Below are positions 15,319 to 24,392 of a DNA stretch of 37,967 nt, in pieces. The notes below the pieces were generated by a model. That model was not told the origin of the DNA. It ran no database searches and saw nothing but the letters and a program-made list of their open reading frames with translations. Numbering within the stretch: position 1 is the stretch's first letter; every line of letters begins with the position of its first letter. A program made the position numbers and the translations under genes. Source of the stretch: JAMWZF01 sp041628615 (GTDB lineage: Bacteria > Pseudomonadota > Alphaproteobacteria > Rhodobacterales > Rhodobacteraceae). Location of the stretch: assembly GCA_041628615.1 (NCBI GenBank), contig JBFKOW010000010.1, positions 1-37,967 of the forward strand, in the 5' to 3' direction.

Positions 15319-17277
15319 CTAGAGTCCGAGCCGGAACAGCGAGAAGCCCGTGTCCGTCGCCCCGGCGGGCGCCACCGTCATGCCCTTGAGCTGATCGACG
15401 TAACCCGCCGCGCCGGGCCCGGTCTCGAACAGCACCGTGGTCTCGCCGAGCGGCTTGAACGACCAGTTCGAATCCGCCCGCGGGCTGACCGTGCCCTGTT
15501 CCACGATATAGCGCACGATCACGTCGCGGTTGGTGTCCGGCCCCTCGAAGATCACGGTATCGCCGCGCGCGCCGGGGAAGTTGCCGCCGCCCGCCGCCCG
15601 GTAGTTATTGGTGGCGACGATGAATTCCTTCTCGGGGTCCACCGGGCTGCCCTGGAAGGTCAGGTTGACGATCCGGTTCGCCTCGGGGTTCACCACGTTG
15701 CCGTCGACGTCGAACTTCGACGGCTGCGACAGGTCGATCTGGTACTCGACCCCGTCGATGACGTCGAAGTTGTAGCTCGGGAACTCGGGGTTGAGCAGCA
15801 CCGCGTCCGTCGCGCCGGCCTCCACCTGGTTGAACATCCCGGCAGAGCGTTCCAGCCAGTCCTTGAGCTGGGCGCCGTTGATCTTCACCGCCCGGACGGT
15901 GTTGGGATAGAGGTAGAGGTCGGCCACGTTCTTGATCGCCACGTCGCCCTCGGGGACGTCGGTGAAGTATTCCGGCCCGCCCCGGCCGCCGGCCTTGAAC
16001 GGCGCCGCGGCGGACAGGATCGGCAGGCCCTCGTAGGGGGTGCCGACCATCATCTGCTCGATGTACCAGGTCTGCGCGTTCGACACGATCTGGACCGACG
16101 GGTCGTCGGCCACCAGCGCGAAGTAGCTGTGCAGCGGCGCGTCGGTCTTGCCCACCGCGCGGCGGACATAGGCCAGGGTCTGGTCGTGGACATCCTGCAC
16201 GCTGTCGAGCACCGGCTGATGGCTGTCCACCAGCGCGGTGATCGTCCGGTCCTCCTCGCGGCGCGAGATCGGTCGCGCCTCGGCGGTGTGCGACAGCACC
16301 CGCCAGCCCGCCCCGTCCCGCTCCAGCAGCAGGTCGATCAGCCCGAGATGGCTGCCCCAGAACCCGGCCATGACTCCCGGCTTGCCGCCGATGGTGCCGG
16401 CGGCAGTGTCGACCCCCGCCCATCCGTCGTAGACCGAGGACGGGAAGACCAGGTGGCTGTGCCCGGTCAGGATCGCGTCGATGCCGTCGACCGCGGCCAG
16501 CGGCACCGCGGCGTTCTCCATGCCGTCCGACGCCTCGGCGGCGCCGATGCCGGAATGGGCCAGCGCGATCACGAGGTCGGCCCCCTGTTCGCGGATCTGC
16601 GGAACGTAGGCGCGGGCGGTCTCGACGATGTCGCGGGCTTGCACCGTGCCTTCGAGATGCTTGCGGTCCCAGTTCATGATCTGCGGCGGCACGAAGCCGA
16701 TCAGCCCGATCCGGATCGGGTGCGCCTCGCCCGCGCCGTCGACGATCTCGCGGTCGAGGATCACGTAGGGCGGCACCAGGGTCCGGTCGGCGGTGGGCGC
16801 GCCGCCCATCTCGGTCACCACGTTGGCCGAGACGATGGGGAAGGCCGCCCCGGCGACCGACTTCATCAGGAACGGCACGCCATAGTTGAACTCGTGATTG
16901 CCGAGGGTCGAGGCGTCGAAGCCCAGCGTGTTCATCGCGGTGATGATCGGGTGCATGTCGCCCTCGCGCATGCCCCGCTCATAGGCGATGTAGTCCCCCA
17001 TCGGGTTGCCCTGCAGGAAGTCGCCGTTGTCGAGCAGCAGCGAATTGCGCGCCTCGGCCCGGATCTGTTCGATGATGGTCGCGGTCCGCGCGAGCCCCAC
17101 GGTGTCGACCGCCCGGTCGGCGTAATAGTCGTAGGGAAACACGTGGACGTGCAGGTCGGTGGTCTCCATCAGCCGCAGGTGCGCCTGGTTGGTCGCCGCG
17201 TTGACCGAGAACGGGTGCATGGCGACGAGCCCGGCCGTGCCGGCCAGAAACCCGCGGCGGTTGACTCTGAATGACAT
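15319..17277 (-). CDS. cpdB: Bifunctional 2',3'-cyclic-nucleotide 2'-phosphodiesterase/3'-nucleotidase
   Basis: A 652-residue periplasmic metallophosphatase, the usual CpdB length. The N-terminus carries a twin-arginine signal (NRRGFLAGTAGLVAM). The metallophosphoesterase motifs are TTDLHVH (about 39-45), DNGDFLQG (83-90), GNHEFNYG (126-133), AHSG and TGHSH. The C-terminal 5'-nucleotidase domain has NNYRAAGGGNFPG for nucleobase stacking. It should degrade 2',3'-cyclic nucleotides and 3'-nucleotides for phosphate and nucleoside scavenging. It lies downstream of the nos operon on the same strand after a 205-base gap containing a hairpin, so it is probably a separate unit. Start ATG 17277 follows a GAGG-type site. 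Confidence 0.93.
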   Translation of the reverse strand: MSFRVNRRGFLAGTAGLVAMHPFSVNAATNQAHLRLMETTDLHVHVFPYDYYADRAVDTVGLARTATIIEQIRAEARNSLLLDNGDFLQGNPMGDYIAYERGMREGDMHPIITAMNTLGFDASTLGNHEFNYGVPFLMKSVAGAAFPIVSANVVTEMGGAPTADRTLVPPYVILDREIVDGAGEAHPIRIGLIGFVPPQIMNWDRKHLEGTVQARDIVETARAYVPQIREQGADLVIALAHSGIGAAEASDGMENAAVPLAAVDGIDAILTGHSHLVFPSSVYDGWAGVDTAAGTIGGKPGVMAGFWGSHLGLIDLLLERDGAGWRVLSHTAEARPISRREEDRTITALVDSHQPVLDSVQDVHDQTLAYVRRAVGKTDAPLHSYFALVADDPSVQIVSNAQTWYIEQMMVGTPYEGLPILSAAAPFKAGGRGGPEYFTDVPEGDVAIKNVADLYLYPNTVRAVKINGAQLKDWLERSAGMFNQVEAGATDAVLLNPEFPSYNFDVIDGVEYQIDLSQPSKFDVDGNVVNPEANRIVNLTFQGSPVDPEKEFIVATNNYRAAGGGNFPGARGDTVIFEGPDTNRDVIVRYIVEQGTVSPRADSNWSFKPLGETTVLFETGPGAAGYVDQLKGMTVAPAGATDTGFSLFRLGL

Positions 17278-17301
17278 CCTCGATTCCCCCTGTGGTTGAT
17301 T

Positions 17302-17320
17302 GGTTAAGCCGAGGCTAACC
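17302..17320. repeat. Imperfect inverted repeat upstream of cpdB
   Basis: GGTTAAGCC (17302-17310) and GGCTAACC (17313-17320) form a palindrome with one bulged A. It lies 25 bases upstream of the cpdB start in a relatively AT-rich patch, where an operator would be expected. The binding protein is unknown. Confidence 0.35.
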
Positions 17321-17367
17321 CAAAAACCGAAATCGGACGAGACTTTCCGTCGGCCCGGATCGACGGC

Positions 17368-17392
17368 CGGCCGGGACCTGCCTGCCCGGCCG
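17368..17392. terminator. Hairpin between the nos operon and cpdB
   Basis: CGGCCGGG (17368-17375) pairs with CCCGGCCG (17385-17392) around a 9-base loop. It sits about 90 bases past the end of the last nos-operon gene and could end that transcript. No T-run is present. Confidence 0.35.
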
Positions 17393-17482
17393 CGGGGGAA
17401 GGTGCGGCCGGGCGGGAACCGGGCCGGCAGGGACCCCGGCCGTCTCCGACCCGGGGCCCGTCGCCGGACCCCTCCTCCGTCC

Positions 17483-17899
17483 TCAGTTGCCGAGAGTGGC
17501 GAGGTAGGCGGCCATGTCCTCGGCGCCGTTGGCCATCTTGAAGGTCATCTTCGAGTTGGCGCCGTCATCGCCCAGCGTTTCGACCAGCCAGGCCTTGGGA
17601 TCGGTGATGAACGCGGCCAGCGACGCCTCGTCCCAGACCGCGCCGTCGGCCCCGGCGGCGGCGAGCGAGTCACTGTAGCGGAAGTCCTCCACCGCCCCGA
17701 TCTGCCGGCCGACGATGCCGTAGAGGTTCGGCCCGGTCTGACCGCCGCGTACCAGCGCGTTGCCCTCCATGTCGATGATCGAGTGGCAGGACCGACAGCG
17801 GCGGAACTCGCGTTCGCCGGCCTCCGGGTCGCCGGCGAGGGCGGCCCCGCCGGTCAGGCTGGCGGCGGCCGCGGCAGCGGCCATCAGGATGGATTTCAT
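17483..17899 (-). CDS. Class I c-type cytochrome (c2-like) at end of nos operon
   Basis: A 138-residue secreted haem protein. The signal peptide covers residues 1-22 (ending AALA-G). The haem-binding CRSCH motif is at 35-39, and the distal methionine lies in the NSKMTFKM segment near the C-terminus, as in cytochrome c2/c550. It starts 37 bases after nosX ends, on the same strand and with its own AAGGAGC site, so it is probably the last gene of the nos operon. In denitrifying alphaproteobacteria a periplasmic cytochrome c delivers electrons to NosZ; this gene is a good candidate for that donor. That role is inferred from position and family, not from a diagnostic motif. Confidence 0.85.
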   Translation of the reverse strand: MKSILMAAAAAAASLTGGAALAGDPEAGEREFRRCRSCHSIIDMEGNALVRGGQTGPNLYGIVGRQIGAVEDFRYSDSLAAAGADGAVWDEASLAAFITDPKAWLVETLGDDGANSKMTFKMANGAEDMAAYLATLGN

Positions 17900-17936
17900 G
17901 GTCAGGCTCCTTCGTTGTGGCCGGTCTGGCCGGGGT

Positions 17937-18854
17937 TCAGGGATGGGTCAGCCGCAGGTGTTCGAGGGTGACGCCCCCGAGGTTCCGCAGCAGGCTGTCG
18001 ATCTCGGCCCGGTCCTCGGCGAGGCAGAGACCCGTGGAAGCGGCATCCGCGAGCGCGGCGCTTGCGGCGCTGACGGTGATCTGGGCGACCTTCGGCGGGC
18101 GCGGCGCGCCGGCGCGGGGATCGAGGATGTGGCCCACGGTCCCGGCGGCGTCGAGCCGGGTGCCGAGCGGGGCGGAGGTGGCCAGCGCCCGGTCACGCAG
18201 CGGCATCGGTCCGGCGGTGCCGGCGATGGTCACCGGCCAGCCGTCGCCGGCGCGGTCCGGCGCGTCGCCCATCGCGACGATCTCGCCGGTGTCGATCAGC
18301 ACGTCGGCCACGCCGTCCCGCCGCATCCCGGCGGCGACCCGGTCGGCGATGTAGCCCTGCGCGATGCCGTTGAGGGTGAGCGCCTGGCCGGAGCCCAGCC
18401 GAACCGCGCCGGGGTCGAAACGCACCCGGTCGAAGCCGATCGCCGCCCGCGCGGCGGCCAGCGCGTCGGGATCCGGCCGCTGCCCGGCCCCGAGGGCGGT
18501 GGCGAGCGTGCGCCAGAGCGGCTGCACCGTCGGATCGAACCGCCCGCCGAGGGCTCGGTGGACCCGCCGCGCGACCGACAGGCATTCGAGCAGCTCGAAG
18601 GGCGGGGTGTCGAGGCGGCCGGCGGCATTGAGCCGGGACAGGTCCGAGCCGGGCCGGTAGAGGCTGAACACGTCTTCCAGCCGGTCGATCTCGGCCCGCG
18701 CCCGCGCCGCGACGGCGGCCCCGTCCGCCCGGTCGAGGATGATCCGCACCCGCGCCCCGAGGGCGGTGCCGGTCCACTGGTAGGCCAGCGCCGCCGGGGC
18801 GGCGAGGCAGGCGGCCGAGGCGAGGGTCAGGAAGCGGCGGCGGGTCGGTTGCAT
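17937..18854 (-). CDS. nosX: NosX, FAD:protein FMN transferase (ApbE family)
   Basis: A 305-residue ApbE-family protein. It begins MQPTRRRFLTLASAACLA, a twin-arginine signal, so it acts in the periplasm. Family landmarks include LEDVFSLYRPGSDLSRLN near the start, GGRFDPTVQPLW, LNGIAQGYIAD and VGHILDPRAG. NosX attaches FMN covalently to the threonine of the S-G-A-T motif in NosR. The frame is open upstream for 17 codons, but ATG 18854 has a GGAGG site overlapping the end of nosL and directly precedes the Tat motif. It starts one base after the nosL stop. Confidence 0.92.
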   Translation of the reverse strand: MQPTRRRFLTLASAACLAAPAALAYQWTGTALGARVRIILDRADGAAVAARARAEIDRLEDVFSLYRPGSDLSRLNAAGRLDTPPFELLECLSVARRVHRALGGRFDPTVQPLWRTLATALGAGQRPDPDALAAARAAIGFDRVRFDPGAVRLGSGQALTLNGIAQGYIADRVAAGMRRDGVADVLIDTGEIVAMGDAPDRAGDGWPVTIAGTAGPMPLRDRALATSAPLGTRLDAAGTVGHILDPRAGAPRPPKVAQITVSAASAALADAASTGLCLAEDRAEIDSLLRNLGGVTLEHLRLTHP

Positions 18855-18855
18855 C

Positions 18856-19431
18856 TCAGTTTCCTCCGGTGCCGCCGGACAGCGCCCTGAGCCGGGCCGC
18901 GACATCGCCGTCCCCGGCCTGCGCGGCGGGGACCGGGTCGACCGGGTCGCCCGCAGACAGCGCCTCGACGGCGTCGATCTCCTCGAAGGCCCGAAGCGTG
19001 CCGCCGTGCCGGGCGATGAACGCCTCGGCGGCGGCCGGGTCCGAGAACGGCACGAATTCCGGCGCGTTCATGCCGCCCATCCGGTCCGATCCGATGACGT
19101 AGACCGCGTCCTCGGCGGCGATCCAGCCGCCGGGGGTTTCCCAACTGGCGGCCAGCGCCATGTCCTGCACGTAGACGGCCCGCACCGCGTGGCTCTGTTC
19201 CGGCATGTGCAGGTAGGCGACCGCGTCCCGCACCTGCGAGAAGAACAGCGGCGCGGGCAGCCCGTCGAGGTGGATCTGGCCCTTCGGCCCCGCGTGGTCG
19301 AGCAGTTCCATCTGGCAATAGAAGCCCACCGTCTCGGGCGTCAGGTCCGCCGGGGCGGGGGCCTCGGCGGTCTCTTCCCGGCAGGCGGCGAGGGCGAGGA
19401 CGGCGAGAAGCGGCAGCGCGAGCCGGGTCAT
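18856..19431 (-). CDS. nosL: NosL, copper-binding lipoprotein
   Basis: A 191-residue outer-membrane-type lipoprotein with the lipobox LALAAC (Cys17). The Cu(I)-binding Cys and Met of NosL are visible in FYCQMELLDHAGPKGQI. Later landmarks are RDAVAYLHMPEQ, AVYVIGS and MGGMNAPEFVPFSDPAAAEAF, all usual for NosL. It is a copper chaperone for NosZ maturation that works with NosDFY. ATG 19431 overlaps the nosY stop by 4 bases. The tail after about residue 150 is longer and Ala/Asp-rich compared with the family core. Confidence 0.93.
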   Translation of the reverse strand: MTRLALPLLAVLALAACREETAEAPAPADLTPETVGFYCQMELLDHAGPKGQIHLDGLPAPLFFSQVRDAVAYLHMPEQSHAVRAVYVQDMALAASWETPGGWIAAEDAVYVIGSDRMGGMNAPEFVPFSDPAAAEAFIARHGGTLRAFEEIDAVEALSAGDPVDPVPAAQAGDGDVAARLRALSGGTGGN

Positions 19432-20255
19432 GGCCGCACCCGTCCGAAGGCCAGCCGGGCCAGCCCGGCGGCGAGGAAGGTCCAGAGCACCAGCGAGGCG
19501 AGCGGCTTCCACGGCGCGATGGCGCTGGCCGCGCCGGCGACGCCCGCCGCGCTGCCCACCGCCTCGGACGCGGCGAGGTTGAACACCCGGAACGCGTCCG
19601 CCGGGTTGAGGATCAGCAGCCACGGAAACACCGACTGGGTGAACGCTCCGCCATCGTCGGCCACCACCGCCGCGAGCAGCCCCAGATCGTAGAGCACGAT
19701 GGCCACGAGCCAGAGCCCGACCGCCAGCCCCGCGGCCCCCGAGGGCCGTCGCGACAGGCAGGACAGCAGGTGCCCGAGCGACAGGAACACCGCCCCGAGC
19801 AACAGCGAGGTCCAGACCAGCCGGACCAGCGCCGGCAGCCCCGCCAGCGCCGCGCCGCCCGCCGACCAGACCGCCACCAGCGCGGCGGTGCCGTAGCCGA
19901 GGATCACGGCGAGCCCGACCACCGCGAGTTGCGCCAGAAGCTTGCCCGCCAGAAGCTCGCCCCGCCCCAGCGGGTAGACGAGGTGCAGCGGCAGGGTGCC
20001 CCGGTCGACCTCGCCGGCGATGGCGTCGAAGCCGATCAGCAGCGCGATCAGCGGCACGAGGTAGACCGCGAGCGAGGTCAGACTGGCGGTGGTCACCGAC
20101 AGCCGATCGGCGGCGAGATCGCCGCTGGGCGCCGACCCGGTGGCCGACAGCACCAGCGCGAACAGCACCATGATCGCCACCGCGATGGCGAGCCAGCGGT
20201 TGCGCAGCGCGATGGCGAATTCGACCCGCGCGGTGGACAGGATCCGGCCCGGCAT
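19428..20255 (-). CDS. nosY: NosY, ABC transporter permease for NosZ assembly
   Basis: A 275-residue permease of the ABC-2 type with about six membrane helices. It opens MPGRILSTARVEFAIALRNRWL, and GFDAIAGEVDRGTLPLHLVYPLGRGELLAGK follows the second helix. That segment is typical of ABC-2/NosY permeases. A GTG codon at 20258 is an equally in-frame alternative start directly before the ATG; the GGGAGG site is 8 bases from the ATG. With NosF it powers NosD, which hands copper or sulfur to NosZ through NosL. It overlaps its neighbours by one (nosF) and four (nosL) bases. Confidence 0.93.
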   Translation of the reverse strand: MPGRILSTARVEFAIALRNRWLAIAVAIMVLFALVLSATGSAPSGDLAADRLSVTTASLTSLAVYLVPLIALLIGFDAIAGEVDRGTLPLHLVYPLGRGELLAGKLLAQLAVVGLAVILGYGTAALVAVWSAGGAALAGLPALVRLVWTSLLLGAVFLSLGHLLSCLSRRPSGAAGLAVGLWLVAIVLYDLGLLAAVVADDGGAFTQSVFPWLLILNPADAFRVFNLAASEAVGSAAGVAGAASAIAPWKPLASLVLWTFLAAGLARLAFGRVRP

Positions 20256-21145
20256 CACGCGGCCCTCCCGCTGATCGAGGCGTAGACGTCGTCGAGGCTC
20301 GGCGGCTGGATGTCGACATCCTCAACCGCGCCGGCGATCCCGGCGACCCGTTCGACGATCTCGAGCTTGCGGTCGGCGGGGCAGGTCAGCACCAGCATGT
20401 CCGCCTCGGCCCGCGCCTCGGGGAAGGCGGCGGCGAGGTCGGAGAGCCGTCCCGGCAGCGGCCGGATGTGGAACACCACCGGCAGCGCCGCCTCGGCCCG
20501 CAGCCGCCCGACCGGCCCCTCGGCCACCTTGCGGCCCCGCGACAGGACCACGATCCGGTCGGTCCGGGCCTCGACCTCGGACAGCGCGTGCGACGACAGC
20601 AGGATCGCCGTGCCGTGGGCCGCGAGGTCGTCGAGCAGGGCGTAGAAGTCGCGCCGCGACACCGGGTCGAGCCCGGAGGTCGGTTCGTCAAGGATCATCA
20701 GCCGGGGCCGCCCGATCAGCGCCTGCGCCAGCCCGACCCGCTGCCGCATCCCCTTGGAATAGGTGCCGATCCTGCGGCGGGCGGCCTCGGCCAGCCCGAC
20801 CTTGTCGAGCAGCCCGTCGGCACCGGCCGGATCGGCCCCGCGCAGCCGCAGGAAATGGCGGAGCTGTTCGCGCCCGGTAAGCGCGGGATGGAAACTCACG
20901 TTCTCGGGCAGGTAGGCGGTCAGCGCCCGCGCCACCGCGGACCCCGGCGGCTGGCCGGCGATCTCGATCCGCCCGGCGGTGGGGGTGTCGAGCCCCAGCA
21001 CCAGTTTCATCAGCGTCGTCTTGCCGGCGCCGTTGTGGCCGAGAAGGGCGACCCGTTCGCCGGGCTCCAGCACGAGGTCGACCGCGTCGAGCGCGGTGCG
21101 GCCGCCGAAGCGCCTAGTCAGGCTGGAAAGGCTGAGCATCGTCAT
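20255..21145 (-). CDS. nosF: NosF, ABC transporter ATP-binding protein
   Basis: A 296-residue ATPase. Walker A is GHNGAGKTT, the signature is YSKGMRQRVGLAQAL, and Walker B is LMILDEPTSGLD. The ATG at 21145 is chosen because a GGAGG site lies five bases upstream; the frame extends 11 codons further to 21178. The start lies inside the 3' end of nosD, giving an overlap of 32 bases, and the end overlaps nosY. It energises the NosDFY complex. Confidence 0.93.
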   Translation of the reverse strand: MTMLSLSSLTRRFGGRTALDAVDLVLEPGERVALLGHNGAGKTTLMKLVLGLDTPTAGRIEIAGQPPGSAVARALTAYLPENVSFHPALTGREQLRHFLRLRGADPAGADGLLDKVGLAEAARRRIGTYSKGMRQRVGLAQALIGRPRLMILDEPTSGLDPVSRRDFYALLDDLAAHGTAILLSSHALSEVEARTDRIVVLSRGRKVAEGPVGRLRAEAALPVVFHIRPLPGRLSDLAAAFPEARAEADMLVLTCPADRKLEIVERVAGIAGAVEDVDIQPPSLDDVYASISGRAA

Positions 21146-22448
21146 CGTGGCCTCCGGTGGCCCAGATCGGTTCGGCAAGGGCGAGTTGCTGGATGGTGTC
21201 GGGGATGGTGCGCCGAGGCGCGGTGACGAGCGGGTGGCTGTCCACGACGCCGCCGGGCGCGACCACCGGGAACTGCGCCTGGCTCCAGCGGACGAGCTGC
21301 ACCGCGGGGGCGCCCAGCAGCAGCTTGGCCGCCGGCTGGGACCACAGGATGTGGTCCATCATGTCGTTGGGACGATAGGCGCTGTCGGCCCGGGCGTCGC
21401 CGTCGAGATCGAAGGCGGGATGGTCCGACCAGTAGTTGCCGCGGCCCTCGAAGCTCCATTCCACGTCGCGGGTGCCGACGTATTTCACCTGTGTCCGGTT
21501 GCCGACGAAGGCGTTGCCGGTCACCGCGTTGCGCTCGGACCCGGCGGTGAAGTGGATGCCGATGCCGCAGCCTTCGAACAGGTTGTCGGCGATCAGGTTC
21601 TGGTGCGCGTTGTAGATGAAGGCGCATTTCTCGGCGCGGCCGAGCACGATGTTGGCGAACACGTCGGACTGCTTGGTGTAGTTCAGCATCACGCCGTAGT
21701 CGCGATCGTTGATCGAGATGTTGTCGCGCGCGACGATCCGGTCGGAATACATCATCGCGAAGCCGAGATGGTTGCCGATCGAGACGTTGCCCGAGACCTC
21801 GCTGTCGTTGGTGTACATGTAGTGGACCGCGAAGCGCAGGTCGCGAAACACGTTGCCCCGGTAGACGTTGCGCCGCGAGACGTTCGAGAAGATGCCGTCG
21901 CGGCCGTAGCGGATCTCGTTGTTCTCGACCACCGCGCCGGGGGCGTTCCAGACGTAGATCCCGTTGCCCCGCTGGTTCATCCGCGGCAGTTGCAGGCCCT
22001 CGATCCGGTTGCCCCGGACAAGCGCGTCGCGGGCGCCGTGGACGTCGACCCCGACGAGGTTGCCGGTCATGACGTTGTCGAGCACCTGCGCGCCCGTGGC
22101 CCTGCGGGTGAGCCGCACCCCGGCGTCGATCGGTTCGTGGACCCGCCCCGAGTTGACCAGGGTGAGGCCGCGGACGGTGACCTGCGGCGCGTCGACCGTG
22201 ACCACCGAGCCGACCCCGCCGGCGTCGATCACCGCGCCGGCATCGCCGCTCAGGGTCAGAGTCCGGTCGATCGTCACCGGGCCGTCGTGACGGCCCGGCA
22301 ACAGGACGATCTCGTCCCCCTCGGCCGCCGCGGCCAGCGCGGCGGCGAGCGATCCGGCCCCGGGCCGGACCTCGATCCGGTCGGCCAGCGCGGGCAGGCC
22401 CGCGGCCAGCCAGGCCAGGATCGCAAGGGGGACGAGGGGTCGCGTCAC
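21114..22448 (-). CDS. nosD: NosD, periplasmic beta-helix protein for NosZ copper-site assembly
   Basis: A 444-residue protein with an N-terminal signal peptide (residues 1-22, ending GLPALA). The middle is a run of right-handed beta-helix (CASH-type) turns rich in N-x-x-x-G-N motifs, such as NSGRVHEP, NVMTGNLVG, RGNRIEG and NVSRRNVYRGN. NosD is the periplasmic component of NosDFY and is needed to build the CuZ cluster. It starts with GTG at 22448, four bases below the nosZ stop, probably by coupled translation since no strong ribosome site is seen. Confidence 0.94.
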   Translation of the reverse strand: MTRPLVPLAILAWLAAGLPALADRIEVRPGAGSLAAALAAAAEGDEIVLLPGRHDGPVTIDRTLTLSGDAGAVIDAGGVGSVVTVDAPQVTVRGLTLVNSGRVHEPIDAGVRLTRRATGAQVLDNVMTGNLVGVDVHGARDALVRGNRIEGLQLPRMNQRGNGIYVWNAPGAVVENNEIRYGRDGIFSNVSRRNVYRGNVFRDLRFAVHYMYTNDSEVSGNVSIGNHLGFAMMYSDRIVARDNISINDRDYGVMLNYTKQSDVFANIVLGRAEKCAFIYNAHQNLIADNLFEGCGIGIHFTAGSERNAVTGNAFVGNRTQVKYVGTRDVEWSFEGRGNYWSDHPAFDLDGDARADSAYRPNDMMDHILWSQPAAKLLLGAPAVQLVRWSQAQFPVVAPGGVVDSHPLVTAPRRTIPDTIQQLALAEPIWATGGHDDDAQPFQPD

Positions 22449-22451
22449 GGC

Positions 22452-24392
22452 TCAGGCGTCCCGCGGCTCGACGAACATCCGGCCGCGCATCTCCATGTGG
22501 AGCGCGTGGCAGAACCACTGGCAGTAATACCAGTAGACGCCCGGCTTGGCGGCGGTGAAGGTCACCGACGAGGTCGCCAGCGGACCGATCTCCATCGCCA
22601 CGCCGTGGTTGTTCATGCAGAACCCGTGGGTCAGGTCGTCGATGTCGTCGAGGTTGGTGACGATCACCGTGACCTCGTCGCCTTCCTGCACCGTGAAGGT
22701 GGACAACGCGAACTCGGGCGCCTGGCTCGACATGTAGACCCGGACCTTGTTGCCGTCCCGGATCACGAAGTCCTGCCAGTCGTCGAGGTCGACCCCGTCG
22801 GCCTCGGCCTGCGCCCGGGTGTCGGCCCACATCGGGTCGTTCCGGTCCCAGGCGCTGCGCGGGTTCACCACCGAGCGGTGCACGATGATGCTGTCATGGG
22901 GCTCGGCGAAGGTCGGGCCGTCATGCAGCAGTTCGAGGCTGGTCCCGTCGAGCGCGAAGAGCTGCTCGTTCTCGGGCTTGAGCGGCCCGACGTTGAGGAA
23001 CCGGTCCTTGGAGAACTTGTTCATCGACACATACCAGCGCCCGTCCGCGTCGAGCGTCTCGCCCATCGAGGTGGAGTTGTGGCCCGGCTGGTAATGCACG
23101 TCGTGCTTGGTGATGATCGGGTCCACCGCCTCGCCATTGAACGCCTGCACCGCCTTCTCGAGGTTCCACATCACCACCTGGCTGTCGAGGAACAGGGTGG
23201 TGAGCGCGTTGCCCTTGCCGTCGAAGCAGGTGTGGAGCGGCCCGAGACCGAGTTCCGGCTCGGCGACCACCGCCGACCGCGGGTCGGCGTCGCTTTCGAA
23301 CAGGGCGTCGAACTTGCGCACGTCGAGCACCGTCACGGTGGGCGACAGCTTGCCCGCCACGCAGAGGTGGATCCTGTCGGGCGCCATGTTGATGCCGTGC
23401 GGGCTGTTCGGGATCGGGATGTAGCGGGTGTAGTTCTTGTTCTGCCCCTTGCGCCCGTCGATCACCTTGACGCCGTTCAGTTCGATGAAGTCGCCCTCGG
23501 CGATGCCCTTCTCGATCTCGGCGATGTTGAAGACCACGACGTGGTCCTGCTCGGCCGCCATCATCTCGGGCAGGGTCATCCCCATTTCCGAGTTGTAGGA
23601 GGTCGAGAAGGCATACTTGCCGTCGTAGTCGGCGTCGGTGTTGTCGAGGTTGCCCGACACGATCACCTGCCACGCGACGGTCATCTCGTCGGCGTCGATC
23701 GCCGAGAAGAAGTTCACGTACTGGCTCGGATCGTCGAGCACCTGGCCGTCGTTGACCATCGGCACCTCGTCCTCGCCGTTGGCGAAGACGTAGTTGGTGC
23801 GCGGCCATTTCTGCGGCCGCAGCCCGTGGATCGCCTTGGCGTTGGGGATGTCGATGATCCGGTCCGGCTTCATCACGTCGCAGCGGACCCGGGCGACCCG
23901 CGTTTTGGCCTTGTCGTTCATGAACAGTAACCGTCCGTCGTTCTTGCCCTCGGTGAAGGACATGTGGACGTGGTGCAGGTCGCCGTTGTCATGCACCACC
24001 TTGCCTTGCGCGGCGAGGTAGTCGCGGGTCTCGGGCAGCATGTCCTGGGTCAGGATCTTGATCGATTCGTTGGTCTGTCCCCAGCCGGTGGCCGAGCAGC
24101 GGTTGAACACCGGCACCCGCATCAGTTCACGCATCGAGGGGATGCCGAGGATCCGCATCTCGCCGGTCTGACCCGAGGACCAGAAGCCGTAATATTCGTC
24201 CAGTTCGCCCGGCGCCGGGCTGGCATGGGCGCCGCCCTGCGCGTGGGCCTTGCCGGCGGCGCCGGCGGCGGCGAGCGCGGCGGTGGAACCCAGCAGGCTC
24301 AGCCGCGCCCCGGCGCCGCCGAGCGCGGCGGTGGTGGCGGTCGCGCCGAGGAACCCTCGGCGGCTCACGCCCTTGCGTTCGGTGTCAGACAT
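22452..24392 (-). CDS. nosZ: NosZ, nitrous oxide reductase (clade I, Tat-exported)
   Basis: A 646-residue periplasmic copper enzyme that reduces N2O to N2. The twin-arginine signal is SRRGFLGA at about residues 10-17, which marks clade I. CuZ ligand motifs are present: DLHHVHMSFTEG (about 138-149) and EPHDSII. The C-terminal CuA domain ends YCQWFCHALHMEMRGRMFVEP with Cys624, Trp626, Cys628, His632 and Met635. All key ligands that I can check are intact. The start overlaps the end of nosR by 8 bases and has a strong AAGGAGG site. Confidence 0.97.
   Translation of the reverse strand: MSDTERKGVSRRGFLGATATTAALGGAGARLSLLGSTAALAAAGAAGKAHAQGGAHASPAPGELDEYYGFWSSGQTGEMRILGIPSMRELMRVPVFNRCSATGWGQTNESIKILTQDMLPETRDYLAAQGKVVHDNGDLHHVHMSFTEGKNDGRLLFMNDKAKTRVARVRCDVMKPDRIIDIPNAKAIHGLRPQKWPRTNYVFANGEDEVPMVNDGQVLDDPSQYVNFFSAIDADEMTVAWQVIVSGNLDNTDADYDGKYAFSTSYNSEMGMTLPEMMAAEQDHVVVFNIAEIEKGIAEGDFIELNGVKVIDGRKGQNKNYTRYIPIPNSPHGINMAPDRIHLCVAGKLSPTVTVLDVRKFDALFESDADPRSAVVAEPELGLGPLHTCFDGKGNALTTLFLDSQVVMWNLEKAVQAFNGEAVDPIITKHDVHYQPGHNSTSMGETLDADGRWYVSMNKFSKDRFLNVGPLKPENEQLFALDGTSLELLHDGPTFAEPHDSIIVHRSVVNPRSAWDRNDPMWADTRAQAEADGVDLDDWQDFVIRDGNKVRVYMSSQAPEFALSTFTVQEGDEVTVIVTNLDDIDDLTHGFCMNNHGVAMEIGPLATSSVTFTAAKPGVYWYYCQWFCHALHMEMRGRMFVEPRDA

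Noticed and set aside
15253..17274. 673-codon plus-strand frame opposite cpdB
   Set aside because: Arg/His/Val-rich, no family resemblance, fully covered by cpdB on the other strand.
20979..23930. 983-codon open frame on the plus strand opposite nosF, nosD and nosZ
   Set aside because: Composition-driven antisense frame; the minus strand carries recognisable nos genes with all ligand motifs.
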